Origin: Planctomycetota bacterium
GTDB lineage: Bacteria; Planctomycetota; UBA8742; UBA2392
Direction of reading: 5' to 3'
NCBI GenBank assembly: GCA_016722065.1
Contig: JADKGX010000001.1
Coordinates: 1,488,001 to 1,552,000, forward strand
Length of the DNA: 64,000 nucleotides
Shown: one piece after another, positions 41,901 through 49,819 of the stretch
How the letters are laid out: every line of letters begins with the position of its first letter
Numbering within the stretch: position 1 is the stretch's first letter
The notes under the pieces: generated by a model
Seen by the model: the letters and a program-made list of their open reading frames with translations, nothing else
Told to the model about the DNA's origin: nothing
Database searches by the model: none
Translations under genes and position numbers: made by a program

Positions 41901-43338
41901 TGGCCTCGCTTGCGTTGAAGTTACCCAGGGTCTTGGTGATGGCGTTGGCAGTATTGATGGTGGTGTAGTTGTCGGAAATGATCACCTGCCAGCCGGTGGC
42001 GTCGAACGCCGCCGAGCTGACGTTCTGGATTTCCAACGAGTCGTTGCCGGTATTGGAGGTGAACTCGGTGATCAAAATCGGGCTGCTAGCAAAAGGCGCC
42101 ACGGGCGCGGCCAGCACCGGCGCCGTGGGCGACGGGTTGGCAATCGTGACCATGTAGTCTTCGCATTCGCCGTAGGTGTAGCTGGCGTACGGATCAAACG
42201 GTGTTGCGGTGTTGTACACCAGGCGCACGCGCATACCAAAGGTGCCCAGCGGTGCACCGGCCGGAACAGTGAACGTAAGCGTCAGGGGCGAGGCGCTGGT
42301 GCCGCTGGCGCCGCCCATCACTTCAATGCCGCCGGTTTCAAACACGTGGTTGTTGTTGAAGTCGATCCACATCGTCACCATTTCGGTGCCACCGGGACCC
42401 ACGGTGATGGACGCGTTGTATGTGGAGCCACGCAGCAGCGTGGTGCCAATCGTGGACGAATAATCTGTGTACGAAGGCCCGCCTTGTGAGCCTGTGGTAT
42501 TGTTAATCGTCTGCAATGTGAAGTTCTGGATGTAGTCGTCCGCCGACGTGCCCGTGGTGTAGGTCGGGGCCGAATAATTGTTGATCTGCAGGTTCAGGTT
42601 CTTGTTCGTGTTCAGCGTGCCGTCGGTCAACGTGAAGTTGACCACGTGCGTGCCACCCACCGTTGTCGAGCCCGAGATCGCACCTGTGGTTGTGCTGATG
42701 CTCAATCCCGCGGGCAGGCCCGTCGCACCCCACACATAGCTGGCAGGGGTACCGCCGGCGCCAGTCAGGTTGGCGTTGTAAGCCACGCCGCTGAGTCCCA
42801 CAGGCAGCGACCCGGTCGTGATTGTGATGCCTGAGCCAGCCGCGATCGTGACGTCAAAATCGTCGCATTGGCCGAAGCCATAGCTTCCCGTGGCCGTCAA
42901 CGGCGGAGTAGTGGCATAGGCGCACATCAGGCGCATGCGTGTCGCACCTGTCGTTACGGCGCCAGCCGTGAAGTTGATCACGCCGGTGCCCGCCCCGGCC
43001 AGCGAAAGGCTGCCCAGGTCTTCGCCAGTGTCGGCGTAGTCGCCGTCTTGGTTGTAGTCAATGAACACTTGAATGCCCTGGTTCCACGACGGATTGTTCT
43101 GGATGTTGATGGCGTAGTTCGTGCCTGCCGTCAGCGTGCCCGGCCCAACGCCAGTGTTATACTGGAAGTCGTTCACCCGGTCGGTCATGCCAAAACTCCA
43201 GGCACCGATCGCGATGTTCTGCACGTAGTCGCCGGTCTGGCCCGTGTTGGTATAGGTCGGCGGCGTGTACTGGGCACTCAAGGCCCCAGCCGACGCGCAG
43301 CACAGCAGAAGCAGTGAAAACAAATTGATAGTTCGCAT
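38983..43338 (-). CDS. Very large multi-domain surface protein with C-terminal sorting-like tail
   Basis: A 1451-aa exported protein. A signal peptide (~1-22) precedes GEVED-type domains (~30-155 and ~255-400, FIDYNQDGDYADTGED and FGQCDDFDVTI / YGECEDYMVTI), an He_PIG domain (~190-245), a lamin-tail-like domain (~420-560, ILITEFTSNTGNDSLEIQN) and further Ig-like domains. Two near-identical ~115-residue repeats (~735-965) both contain GTVLTYRIEN and DENPFDIN. The tail is ten Gly, a Cys, a hydrophobic helix (GLFAMLALAGVVAV) and RRRRTA, resembling MYXO-CTERM/GlyGly-CTERM-type sorting signals. It probably is processed and anchored at the cell surface as an adhesin or scaffold. Confidence 0.85.
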   Translation of the reverse strand: MRTINLFSLLLLCCASAGALSAQYTPPTYTNTGQTGDYVQNIAIGAWSFGMTDRVNDFQYNTGVGPGTLTAGTNYAINIQNNPSWNQGIQVFIDYNQDGDYADTGEDLGSLSLAGAGTGVINFTAGAVTTGATRMRLMCAYATTPPLTATGSYGFGQCDDFDVTIAAGSGITITTGSLPVGLSGVAYNANLTGAGGTPASYVWGATGLPAGLSISTTTGAISGSTTVGGTHVVNFTLTDGTLNTNKNLNLQINNYSAPTYTTGTSADDYIQNFTLQTINNTTGSQGGPSYTDYSSTIGTTLLRGSTYNASITVGPGGTEMVTMWIDFNNNHVFETGGIEVMGGASGTSASPLTLTFTVPAGAPLGTFGMRVRLVYNTATPFDPYASYTYGECEDYMVTIANPSPTAPVLAAPVAPFASSPILITEFTSNTGNDSLEIQNVSSAAFDATGWQVIISDNYTTINTANAITKTLGNFNASEAIYFDDGGTGPQYWGNNILWDPSGSGWIMLVDTTGAIRDFVAFNWAAASITGMSVNAGGFTGLTPGTQWSGNGVTDAGTVYGRFGTSDHNDLTDWQNNGATASFGSTNTGLTLPFATGGTYTTIGGASPNFTGNVNVGGNLQVSFTATDVNAGDTLTFTVTRTGGTLTGAQAGFAQTFPYSPAGGASPNTIQLTGTAAMAGTIVLNVAVSDGGFNTNLTYSLTINGVPDIDIYNAATGGTLQVDPQSTPNINVSSSGTVLTYRIENNASAAGNLVLPATPVTATVTAGAGTVSVNISQPATLSLAPGASTTFTVTIASTVSATGNAYTVEVDVASNDPDENPFDINISGLALTCEIEIFDAATGGTSLVDPATVSGINVGPAGTVLTYRIENQAAAGGNLVMPASPVTASVTTGAGTVSVTIGQPAVLTLAPGASTTFTVTIAATASATGNVYVVEVDVASNDADENPFDINIGGVASFNNSPNVNPETATSAPVFTGTANVGPFSFAVNPNAAVNSMLTAVDPDTGEQVQVLNITPSTAQAGITASATAGFAASRTITFAGTADANAAPGVYVWTFDVADNNGSPATRSITVNITLNNVAPVGTGTPASGVTGDGAATGTAYARTYLQTQTVTASSLFFVSDANLGQTLTIVSQNRTGGTVASTFPFVGQFAIASTAPGNFTVSVSTAAALVATDVGTHEHQIVIQDVAAGNQITVFVTLTVAAQTPPTFTPNATGVSIGQAGSMSNVSVGTAADAQDPASALSASATTVPAGITVSSVAVNGTTGEVTCTISVGAAATPGPFNIGFTVTDSGSLTGTGTYSFTVTANAAPTITPAAGISMGKNITLTNRTVATVADADQAAGTLNVTLQSSPPGLTVINLVNTAGTITVDFTTSSSIAAGAQVVSFLVTDAQGATATANFTVTVVVASGGGGGGGGGGGGGCASTTGGSGLFAMLALAGVVAVSLRRRRTA

Positions 43339-44084
43339 ACCGCTTACTCCCCACGGAACTGGCCCCGAAACTCGCCGGCAGTGGCCGGCAACGTGCGGTG
43401 CCTTGGTCTTTCAATCACCCCGTCCAGCCCCACAGCCGGCCAGGGTCCTGCGTCGAGCGCATCCATGGAGCATCGGTCTTGAGGCACTCCGTGAAAGGAG
43501 CGTCCAAGACCATGCCCGATGGATGGCTGAATGAACTAGCTGTCTCGGTGAACCCACAAGGCAATGCGTCAACGCCATGCAAAACGGACCAGAGCCCATT
43601 GCTTTAATGCGCGACAGCAAACGCCAAAGGTTCGAAGTTCAGGTGGGCCCCACGCCCACTTGCCGCGTCAGACCTGACGGACAAGCTGCTGAACTCAGTG
43701 CGCCAGTGCCCCACTGAACAGGCATCTCCCCACAGAGCTGCAGTCCAGGACTGGCGCGGAAATGATTATGACCATTTGACCAACTGGCCGTCAAGGCTTA
43801 TTTGAAGCACGTTTGGGGGCGAGAATGTATTCCCGGAATCCAGGAAAACTACAACTCTTAGTGGTGGTCTTCGCTGGGCACGGACCAAAGGCTCTATTTC
43901 AAGCCGTTATTGCTACTGATTGCATTACTTGCACAGGGACAATTGTGAGTTTCCCGCCATGCAATGGATCACATCAGGCAATGGTTTTGTATGGAACTTT
44001 TCTTGCTGTGCTCGTGGTGCGCCTGTCCGGCCCGACGGATGCCCAACAAGATTGTCGGGCCCACCCGGGGTCTGGCTGCCCGCG
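43339..44084. other. Long intergenic region without a recognisable gene
   Basis: About 745 bp between the large surface protein and radA. It is less GC-rich than the rest, especially 43740-44010. No open frame here has family similarity or a plausible ribosome-binding site. The 3' end holds one copy of the GCCCGACA palindrome family (44041-44060). It may contain the long 5' leader of the surface-protein gene. Confidence 0.5.
44041..44060. repeat. GCCCGACA-type palindromic repeat, degenerate copy
   Basis: GCCCAACA-AGAT-TGTCGGGC, one mismatch in the stem, followed by CCACCC. Related copies lie at 47114-47133, 47140-47161 and 49772-49791. Confidence 0.6.
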
Positions 44085-45461
44085 CTACTCCACGAGGTAA
44101 AATTTCTCCAGGCCCTCGCGCAGGTTCTGAATCTGCACCAGCTTGAAGCCCGCGGGCGCGCGCACGTTTTCGCCGCGCAGGCGCGGCACTACGGCCTGGG
44201 TGAACCCCAGCTTGGCTGATTCGTCCAGCCGCGACTGCATGTGCGTCACGGCCCGCACTTCGCCGGCCAGACCTACTTCGCCCAGAAACACTGTCGCGGG
44301 CGGCAACTTGGCCTCCGTGGCGCTGCTGGCCACGGCAAAGCAGGCGGCCAGGTCGGCCGCTGGTTCTTCCACCATCACGCCGCCGACAATATTCAGGTAG
44401 ACCTCAAGCTGGCTTAACTTCAGCCCGGCGCGGCGCTCCAGCACCGCCAGCAGCATGTGGGCGCGGTTTTGTTCAAGACCCGTTACGCGCCGGCGCGGGC
44501 TGGAAAGCGGGCTGGGGCTGACCAGCGCCTGCACCTCAACCAGCAGCACGCGGGAACCCTCCGCCGCAGGCAGAATCGCGCAGCCGCTGCGGGTGTTATC
44601 GAACTCGTCCAGAAACACCTTGCTGGCGTTCTCTACTTCCACCAGCCCTTCCTGGCGCATCTCAAAAACGCCCAGTTCGCCGGTGCTGCCAAACCGGTTC
44701 TTGCTGGCGCGCAGCAGCCGATAGGCCTGGAACTTTTCGCCCTCAAAGTTCAGCACCGTGTCCACCATGTGTTCCAGTGTGCGCGGGCCAGCAACCGTTC
44801 CTTCCTTGGTAACGTGCCCGACAATCACCACCGGCGTGCCAGAAGACTTGGCCTGCATGATGATGCCGGCGGCGCACTCCCGCACCTGCCCCACGCTGCC
44901 CGGCGCGCTGGGTAGTTCCTGGTCATACAGGGTCTGGATGCTGTCAATGATGCACAGGGCCGGCCGCAGCGAGGCAATGTGGTTGCGAATGGCATCCATG
45001 TTGGTTTCGGCCACCACAAACAGCGCGTTGGCCAGGCAATCCAGTCTTTCGGCCCGCAGCTTCACCTGCTGCGCGCTTTCTTCGCCTGTTACGTACAGCA
45101 CCGGCCGGCCGTGCAGTTCGGCATACCTGTGCGCGGCTTGCAGCGTCAGGGTGCTTTTGCCAATGCCGGGGTCGCCGGCCAGCAGCACGGCGCTGCCGGG
45201 CACAAACCCGCCGCCCAGCACGCGGTCGAACTCGGCAATGCCCGTGGCCAGGCGCGAGGCCGCAAGCGGCTGGACTTCTCGAATCGGCGTTGGCTTGCCG
45301 GCTTCATTCAGCGCCGCGCGGCGCGAGGGCCGAATGCTGGAGGAATCAATTTCCTCGACCAGCGTGTTCCAGGCGTTGCAGGAAGGGCACTTGCCCAGCC
45401 ACTTGGGCGAGTTGTAGCCGCATTCGCGGCAGGCAAACACCAGCTTGGTTTTCTTGCCCAT
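44085..45461 (-). CDS. radA: DNA repair protein RadA
   Basis: A 458-aa RecA-like recombination ATPase that promotes branch migration. It has the N-terminal C4 zinc finger (CRECGYNSPKWLGKCPSC), Walker A GDPGIGKST (~residue 93), Walker B-type LCIIDSIQTL, the RadA signature KNRFGSTGELG and a C-terminal Lon-protease-like domain (~280-450, PSPLSSPRRRVTGLEQNRA, given as VTGLEQNRA). Length is normal. It is divergent from the PhnP-like gene, with the promoter region between them. Confidence 0.97.
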   Translation of the reverse strand: MGKKTKLVFACRECGYNSPKWLGKCPSCNAWNTLVEEIDSSSIRPSRRAALNEAGKPTPIREVQPLAASRLATGIAEFDRVLGGGFVPGSAVLLAGDPGIGKSTLTLQAAHRYAELHGRPVLYVTGEESAQQVKLRAERLDCLANALFVVAETNMDAIRNHIASLRPALCIIDSIQTLYDQELPSAPGSVGQVRECAAGIIMQAKSSGTPVVIVGHVTKEGTVAGPRTLEHMVDTVLNFEGEKFQAYRLLRASKNRFGSTGELGVFEMRQEGLVEVENASKVFLDEFDNTRSGCAILPAAEGSRVLLVEVQALVSPSPLSSPRRRVTGLEQNRAHMLLAVLERRAGLKLSQLEVYLNIVGGVMVEEPAADLAACFAVASSATEAKLPPATVFLGEVGLAGEVRAVTHMQSRLDESAKLGFTQAVVPRLRGENVRAPAGFKLVQIQNLREGLEKFYLVE

Positions 45462-45602
45462 GGCGCGAGTCTAGCGACCGGTTGCGACGTAGTCACGCCG
45501 GCCGCCAGCGTGCCGGGCTTTGGCCAGCCGTGGCTGCCACAACGGGCCACAGCGGGCCACAACGCCGCTACCCATCGCCGCGTTGCCAGCTAACCTGTTT
45601 GC

Positions 45603-46469
45603 ATGCGCGTGGAGATCGAGATTCTTGGCAGCGGCACCAGCAGCGGCATTCCGACCATCGGCTGCGATTGCCCCGTGTGCCGCAGCCACAACCCGCGCAA
45701 CAAGCGGCTGCGCGCCAGCGTGCTGTTTCGCGTTTCGCAACCTGGCTTGCCGGGCCAGCCCGCGGCAGAAACGCGCCTGCTGGTGGATGTCACGCCGGAT
45801 GTGCGCATTCAGGCCCTGCGCGCGGGCTTTTCCAGCGTGCAGGGCGTGCTGATTACGCACACCCATGCCGACCACTGCCACGGCCTGGACGACCTGCGCG
45901 GGCTGTACTGGGGCGGCGGGCGCGAACCGATTGACCTGTGGGGATACCCGGAATCGATTGCGTCACTCAAGCGCACATTTGAATACATCTTTGACCTGGA
46001 GTACGACTACAAGGGCGTGGCGCGGCTGGAACCGCACGAGTTTGACCAGGCCGCGTTTGTGGTCGCCGGTGTAACGGTTACGCCGATTCAGGTGGTGCAC
46101 GGCAAGATGCGCGTGGCGGGTTTTCGCGTGGGCGACGCAGCCTACATCACGGATTGCAATGAAGTGCCCCCGGCCAGCATTGAAAAGCTACGCGGCGTGA
46201 AGCTGCTGGTGCTGGACGCCCTGCGTCGCGCGCCCCACCCTACGCACATGAGCCTGCCCGCGGCACTCAAAGTCGCGCAGCAGATCGGCGTGCAGAAGGT
46301 GTTCTTCACGCACATCAACCACGATCTCGAGCACGAGGCCGTAAGCGCCGAGTTGCCCCCCTGGGCCGGCCTGGGCTACGACATGCTGCGCGCGGCCGTG
46401 GAAGAGAACGGAAGCATCACGGTGAAGGAACCCGCGCCGCGCCCCAACCCGCCGGTCGTCAGCTGGTAG
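45603..46469 (+). CDS. Metallo-beta-lactamase-fold hydrolase, PhnP-like
   Basis: A 288-aa metallohydrolase. The N-terminus EILGSGTSSGIPTIGCDCPVC is typical of PhnP-like phosphodiesterases, including the structural CxCxxC cysteines. The metal motif HXHXDH is HTHADH (~residue 83), with later ligands around VVHGKM, ITDCNE and THINHDLEH. PhnP acts on 5-phosphoribosyl 1,2-cyclic phosphate, but no phn genes are nearby, so the substrate could be another cyclic nucleotide or phosphodiester. It is divergent from radA. Confidence 0.88.
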   Translation: MRVEIEILGSGTSSGIPTIGCDCPVCRSHNPRNKRLRASVLFRVSQPGLPGQPAAETRLLVDVTPDVRIQALRAGFSSVQGVLITHTHADHCHGLDDLRGLYWGGGREPIDLWGYPESIASLKRTFEYIFDLEYDYKGVARLEPHEFDQAAFVVAGVTVTPIQVVHGKMRVAGFRVGDAAYITDCNEVPPASIEKLRGVKLLVLDALRRAPHPTHMSLPAALKVAQQIGVQKVFFTHINHDLEHEAVSAELPPWAGLGYDMLRAAVEENGSITVKEPAPRPNPPVVSW

Positions 46470-46486
46470 TGGTAGACCAGTTGGGA

Positions 46487-46924
46487 TTACTCTGGAATCT
46501 CAAACGTAACGGCTTGCCCCCCGACCTGTTGGCCCACACGCAGCTTCAAGCCCTTGGGGGCGTCGGCGGGCAGCCCCGCGTGGGCGCCAAACTGGCCAGG
46601 CTTGGCCATGCCGTGCAGACCCAGCGCGACGACCCGTTTGCCTGTGGCATCCACAATCTCGACCAGCAGGTCCTCCAGCTTGATGCTGGCGTCACTGAGT
46701 TGTAGCTCAAACTGGGTGGTGCCGCCGCGGTTGACGTGATCCATCAGAGTCGCCGCGACGTCGGTGGGACCTAGCTTTTGAGTGCCCAGGGAGTGGGCCT
46801 GTCCCGCATGAGAGTGAAAGTGGTCGTGGGCAGGCTCGTTGCCGGCGTTGGCTGGCGGCTGCTGATTAGCCGTGCCACAGGCAGCCACCAGCAGCAGAAA
46901 CAGGATAGTAATCAAGGCTTTCAT
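46487..46924 (-). CDS. His-rich hypothetical lipoprotein
   Basis: A 145-aa protein with signal peptide and lipobox (LVAAC, ~residue 16). A His cluster (HDHFHSHAGQAHS, ~33-45) lies just after the linker and could bind metal such as copper. The C-terminal part is a small beta-rich domain (FELQLSDASIKLEDLLVEI) with no recognised family; a cupredoxin-like or FixH-like fold is possible. GGAG is found before the ATG. It converges on the PhnP-like gene, with 17 bp between the stop codons. Confidence 0.65.
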   Translation of the reverse strand: MKALITILFLLLVAACGTANQQPPANAGNEPAHDHFHSHAGQAHSLGTQKLGPTDVAATLMDHVNRGGTTQFELQLSDASIKLEDLLVEIVDATGKRVVALGLHGMAKPGQFGAHAGLPADAPKGLKLRVGQQVGGQAVTFEIPE

Positions 46925-46993
46925 GGTTTCTCCTTAGTCCGTTTACGCAACAGAACCCGTACCGGACCACGATTCCATGAAATCAAAAAAAAG

Positions 46994-47161
46994 ACAGCCC
47001 CGCCCGCCAGGGCGGCGGCAACTGTGTTAATCAATTCGAGGCAACGGCGGTTGGCCTGGGACAAACACAGTTCCAACACAGCAGCGGGCCGTTGCAGTGC
47101 CTGACTTGGGTGGGCCCGACAATCCTGTCGGGCGTCGCTGGTCGGACAGGATTGTCCGACC
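46994..47161. repeat. Degenerate REP-like hairpin and two GCCCGACA/GGTCGGACA palindromes
   Basis: The 292-bp gap 46925-47216 has no gene. It holds a REP-like hairpin (AGCCCCGCCC-GCCA-GGGCGG, ~46994-47018) and two perfect palindromes: GCCCGACA-ATCC-TGTCGGGC (47114-47133) and GGTCGGACA-GGAT-TGTCCGACC (47140-47161). The second palindrome resembles an inverted and altered copy of the first. Confidence 0.7.
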
Positions 47162-47216
47162 CAGCCAACAGCCAGGCCGTTGTCGGAGCGGGGTTTGTTC
47201 CCGCCCGAAGCTGCCC

Positions 47217-47684
47217 TTATTCCGTCAGCGCGCGCAGCATCCAGGCTGTCTTTTCGTGCACGCCCATGCGGTCGGTAATCAATGTGGCGCTGCCTTCATC
47301 GGCGGCCTTCTGCGCTGCTGGCAGAATCTCGCGGCAGGTGCGCACCAGGGTTTCGTGGCCGTCGATCAACTCCGCAATCATCTGCTTCCAGGCCGGAACC
47401 GATTCGCTTTCCTTGATGCTGCTCAACTTGGCGAACTCGCGGTAGCTGCCGGGGGCAAACTCGCCCAGGGCACGAATGCGTTCCGCCACCAGGTCGACGG
47501 CGTTCCACATTTCGGTGTACTGGGTCATGAACATGGCGTGCAGGTCGTTGAAGTGCGGGCCTGTCACGTTCCAGTGAAAGTTGTGCGTCTTGAGGTACAG
47601 CGTGTAGGTGTCCGCCAGCAGACGCGACAGTCCTTTGACGATCTCCTTGCGCTGCTTTTTGTCGATGCCGATGTCGATGGCCAT
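47217..47684 (-). CDS. dps: Dps-family DNA-binding ferritin-like protein
   Basis: A 155-aa four-helix protein that stores iron oxidised by peroxide and may bind DNA. The ferroxidase-site segments are THNFHWNVTGPHFNDLH and the later Asp/Glu of WNAVDLVAERIRALGE; the C-terminal MGVHEKTAWMLRA is also family-typical. AAGGAG lies upstream of the ATG. The N-terminal tail is short but has several Lys (DKKQRKEIVKG). It is a stress-protection gene that stands alone here. Confidence 0.95.
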   Translation of the reverse strand: MAIDIGIDKKQRKEIVKGLSRLLADTYTLYLKTHNFHWNVTGPHFNDLHAMFMTQYTEMWNAVDLVAERIRALGEFAPGSYREFAKLSSIKESESVPAWKQMIAELIDGHETLVRTCREILPAAQKAADEGSATLITDRMGVHEKTAWMLRALTE

Positions 47685-47811
47685 GAAGTGTTCTCCTTAT
47701 GACAAGCAACGCGCGACAGGGCGGCAGACTTTCGGAAATCTCACAATCGGCTTGCCATGGCGGCGCCAACCTTGGCGTTCACCCGCTCACCGGCCGAAGA
47801 CCCACCAGGGG

Positions 47812-47846
47812 TTACCGTCGCCCACCCTTGCAAGCGGGGCGATGGC
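47812..47846. repeat. Degenerate REP-like element
   Basis: TACCGTCGCCC-ACCC-TTGC-AAGCGGGGCGATGG, a diverged forward copy of the dispersed element, in the gap between Dps and the next lipoprotein. Confidence 0.45.
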
Positions 47847-47963
47847 GGCCATTTCCGTGTGATCCGTGTGATCCGTGGCAAATGACCGTTCTTGCTGGAC
47901 CTCCAGCCCGGCAATTCACTGATGCCGGTTTCAATTCAGCCCGCCGCCGCTAGTTTGACGCCC

Positions 47964-48497
47964 ATGAAACGCCTGCTTCTGTTGTTGCCGCTGCTGCTGG
48001 CTGCCTGTGCCTCGGATTACGGCCGGGCCGATGCCCGTGTGGACTTCATGTTCCGCGACACCGGCGCGGCAGCCGGCGACGTGCTGTCGCTTGCCCAGCC
48101 CCCGCTGGTGAATGAACTCAATGGCGCATTCACCATCACCGATGTCGGCTACTATCCGCACGCAGCGCTTACCGAATCCGGTGGCGTCAAGTCCGGCGAA
48201 GCCCGGGTGTTTGTTCTCGATTTCATTGACCACGGGGACATCTCGATCTTGCGGACAGACGACAAGCGGCTATCTTTGCGCGCCGAAATGGACCCCAAGG
48301 GCGTTGTCACGCGCGCTTTGCTGGGCGCACCCCAGGGACAAGTCGGCGACGGGTTTGTCACCTTTGCCAACGACCATTTCGAGTCAGGCCAGGCCGAGAT
48401 CCTGTACGACGGCCCTGACCTGGTGGTGGGCAGGCTGGACCTGAAGTTTCGCAAGTATAAGGTCAGCGGAAACTTCCGGGCGCCGCGCCTGCGATAA
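47964..48497 (+). CDS. Hypothetical lipoprotein
   Basis: A 177-aa protein with a short signal peptide (MKRLLLLLPLLLAACAS) and a clear lipobox LAAC. The mature domain is beta-rich (NELNGAFTITDVGYYPHA, RVFVLDFIDHGDISIL) with no recognised family. The start at 47964 fits the signal peptide; the frame is open further upstream but without similarity. It is followed at 35 bp by a hairpin and then a thioredoxin-fold gene on the same strand. Confidence 0.65.
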   Translation: MKRLLLLLPLLLAACASDYGRADARVDFMFRDTGAAAGDVLSLAQPPLVNELNGAFTITDVGYYPHAALTESGGVKSGEARVFVLDFIDHGDISILRTDDKRLSLRAEMDPKGVVTRALLGAPQGQVGDGFVTFANDHFESGQAEILYDGPDLVVGRLDLKFRKYKVSGNFRAPRLR

Positions 48498-48530
48498 GCC
48501 AGGCAGTCGGCCTGCAACTCGCGGTTTGTG

Positions 48531-48552
48531 ACCGGGTTTTGACCCGGTTCTT
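48531..48552 (+). terminator. Possible weak terminator or leader hairpin
   Basis: Perfect 7-bp stem ACCGGGT-TTTG-ACCCGGT followed by TCTT, between the lipoprotein and the thioredoxin-fold gene. The T-run is short, so it may act in either role. Confidence 0.4.
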
Positions 48553-48567
48553 GATCTGGAGACGGCA

Positions 48568-49098
48568 TTGAAGCGGATACTTCTTTCCCTGCTGGTCTGC
48601 ATGGCCGCCTTGGGCGGCCTGGCGGCGACATCCGGCGATGCCGGCGCTGCCACTACGCGCAAGCTGCCGTCATTTGAACTGCGCGACCTGCAAGAAAAAG
48701 AAATGCGCCTGTCCGACGACCAGTTCAAGGGCAAGACCCTGCTGATCGCCGCCTTTGGCACCTGGCAGGAAGTCAGCCGCACCCAGGCCCGCGAGCTGGA
48801 GGCCTTTCACAAGCAGCACCCGGAAGTCGAAATCATCGCCTTTGTTGTTGACGCGCTGCCAGCGGCGCGCGACTTTGTGAAGGCCGAGGGTCTGACCATT
48901 TCCTGCTACAAAGCCGACGCCAGCACACGCATTGGCACAGCCTTCAACCGCCTGTTTGAGACCAAAAAGGGCAAGACCATCACGCTCAATCGCCTGCCCT
49001 TTGTGATTCTGGCCGACAGCAACCGCAATGTGCGGTTTGCCAACCTGGGCCCCACCGACGCGGAATCGATGTCGGCGGAATACGCGAAAATCAAGTAG
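48568..49098 (+). CDS. Secreted thioredoxin-fold (TlpA/redoxin-like) protein lacking CxxC
   Basis: A 176-aa protein with a signal peptide (~1-28) and a TlpA/AhpC-type thioredoxin fold (LPSFELRDLQEKEMRLSDD, then GKTLLIAAFGTW). The active-site CxxC expected after FGTW is replaced by QEVS, so it cannot be a normal thiol-disulphide oxidoreductase. A single Cys remains in LTISCYKAD. The start is TTG at 48568 with GGAG 5-7 nt upstream. It might be a chaperone or a binding protein. The family call is moderate. Confidence 0.75.
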   Translation: MKRILLSLLVCMAALGGLAATSGDAGAATTRKLPSFELRDLQEKEMRLSDDQFKGKTLLIAAFGTWQEVSRTQARELEAFHKQHPEVEIIAFVVDALPAARDFVKAEGLTISCYKADASTRIGTAFNRLFETKKGKTITLNRLPFVILADSNRNVRFANLGPTDAESMSAEYAKIK

Positions 49099-49221
49099 GG
49101 GCTTTGCGGAACCGCGCGATTCTCCACAGTTGATCCCCGAAGGTTGCTTGCCTTGCGACCTCGCGCGGTGTTCAATCTATAGCCAGCAGCCACCCCCCGA
49201 CCCCCCAGAGAAGCTGCTACC

Positions 49222-49737
49222 ATGAACCAGTCTGTCTCCAGAGAAGTCAGGGCGGTGCGCATGTCGCAAGCGGATCAACTGCTGATCCAGATTGTGCTCA
49301 AGAACACCAAGGTCACCCAAGACCAGGTGGACCAGTCGCTTGCTGAGTGTCAGGCCGCCAAGAAAGAAGGCCGCGACCTGGACTTGGCCCACGCCATTCT
49401 TGCCCACAACTGGCTGTCCCGTGCGGAACTGTACAAGCTGGTCAAGGCGCGCAACTACGCCCTGATTCGGCAGGAAGACAAGCGCCTGGGACGGCGCATG
49501 TTCCGCAAGGGGTTCATCACCAAGACACAACTGGATGAAGGCCTGGCCTTCCAACGCCAGTTGTTCAAAGCGCTGGGCGATATCAAGCGTATTGAAAGCA
49601 TCCTGATGGATGACGGCCATATCACGCCCGACCAGGTGCGCGATATCTGGGCCGAATACTCCAGCTTTCTCAAGCGCAAAGGCGACCGGCCAGTCGAGCC
49701 CAAGACCGACCCCAGCCTGATGAAACGCGGCACCTAA
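49222..49737 (+). CDS. Hypothetical protein with GspE/MshEN-like repeats
   Basis: A 171-aa cytoplasmic protein with three short helical repeats of the kind found in the N-terminus of type II secretion ATPases and MshE (KNTKVTQDQVDQSLAECQ, RRMFRKGFITKTQLDEGLAFQRQ, DDGHITPDQVRDIW, quoted in part). This pattern suggests a c-di-GMP-binding MshEN-like or regulatory module without the ATPase. No membrane segment. It stands alone between an intergenic run and a palindromic repeat. The function is unknown. Confidence 0.6.
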   Translation: MNQSVSREVRAVRMSQADQLLIQIVLKNTKVTQDQVDQSLAECQAAKKEGRDLDLAHAILAHNWLSRAELYKLVKARNYALIRQEDKRLGRRMFRKGFITKTQLDEGLAFQRQLFKALGDIKRIESILMDDGHITPDQVRDIWAEYSSFLKRKGDRPVEPKTDPSLMKRGT

Positions 49738-49771
49738 GGCGCCCCGGCAACCGCTGCGGCCCACAGGGTGG

Positions 49772-49791
49772 GCCCGACCATCCTGTCGGGC
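49772..49791. repeat. GCCCGACA-type palindromic repeat
   Basis: GCCCGACC-ATCC-TGTCGGGC preceded by GGTGG, as in the 47114 copy; located in the gap between the MshEN-like gene and the convergent glycosylase. Confidence 0.7.
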
Positions 49792-49819
49792 TGCTTTGGT
49801 GGTGCAGCGCGGCCCGCCC

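Noticed and set aside
43813..44100. Small open frame in the gap before radA
   Set aside because: No ribosome-binding site, no recognisable domain, and it overlaps the palindromic repeat and the end of radA.
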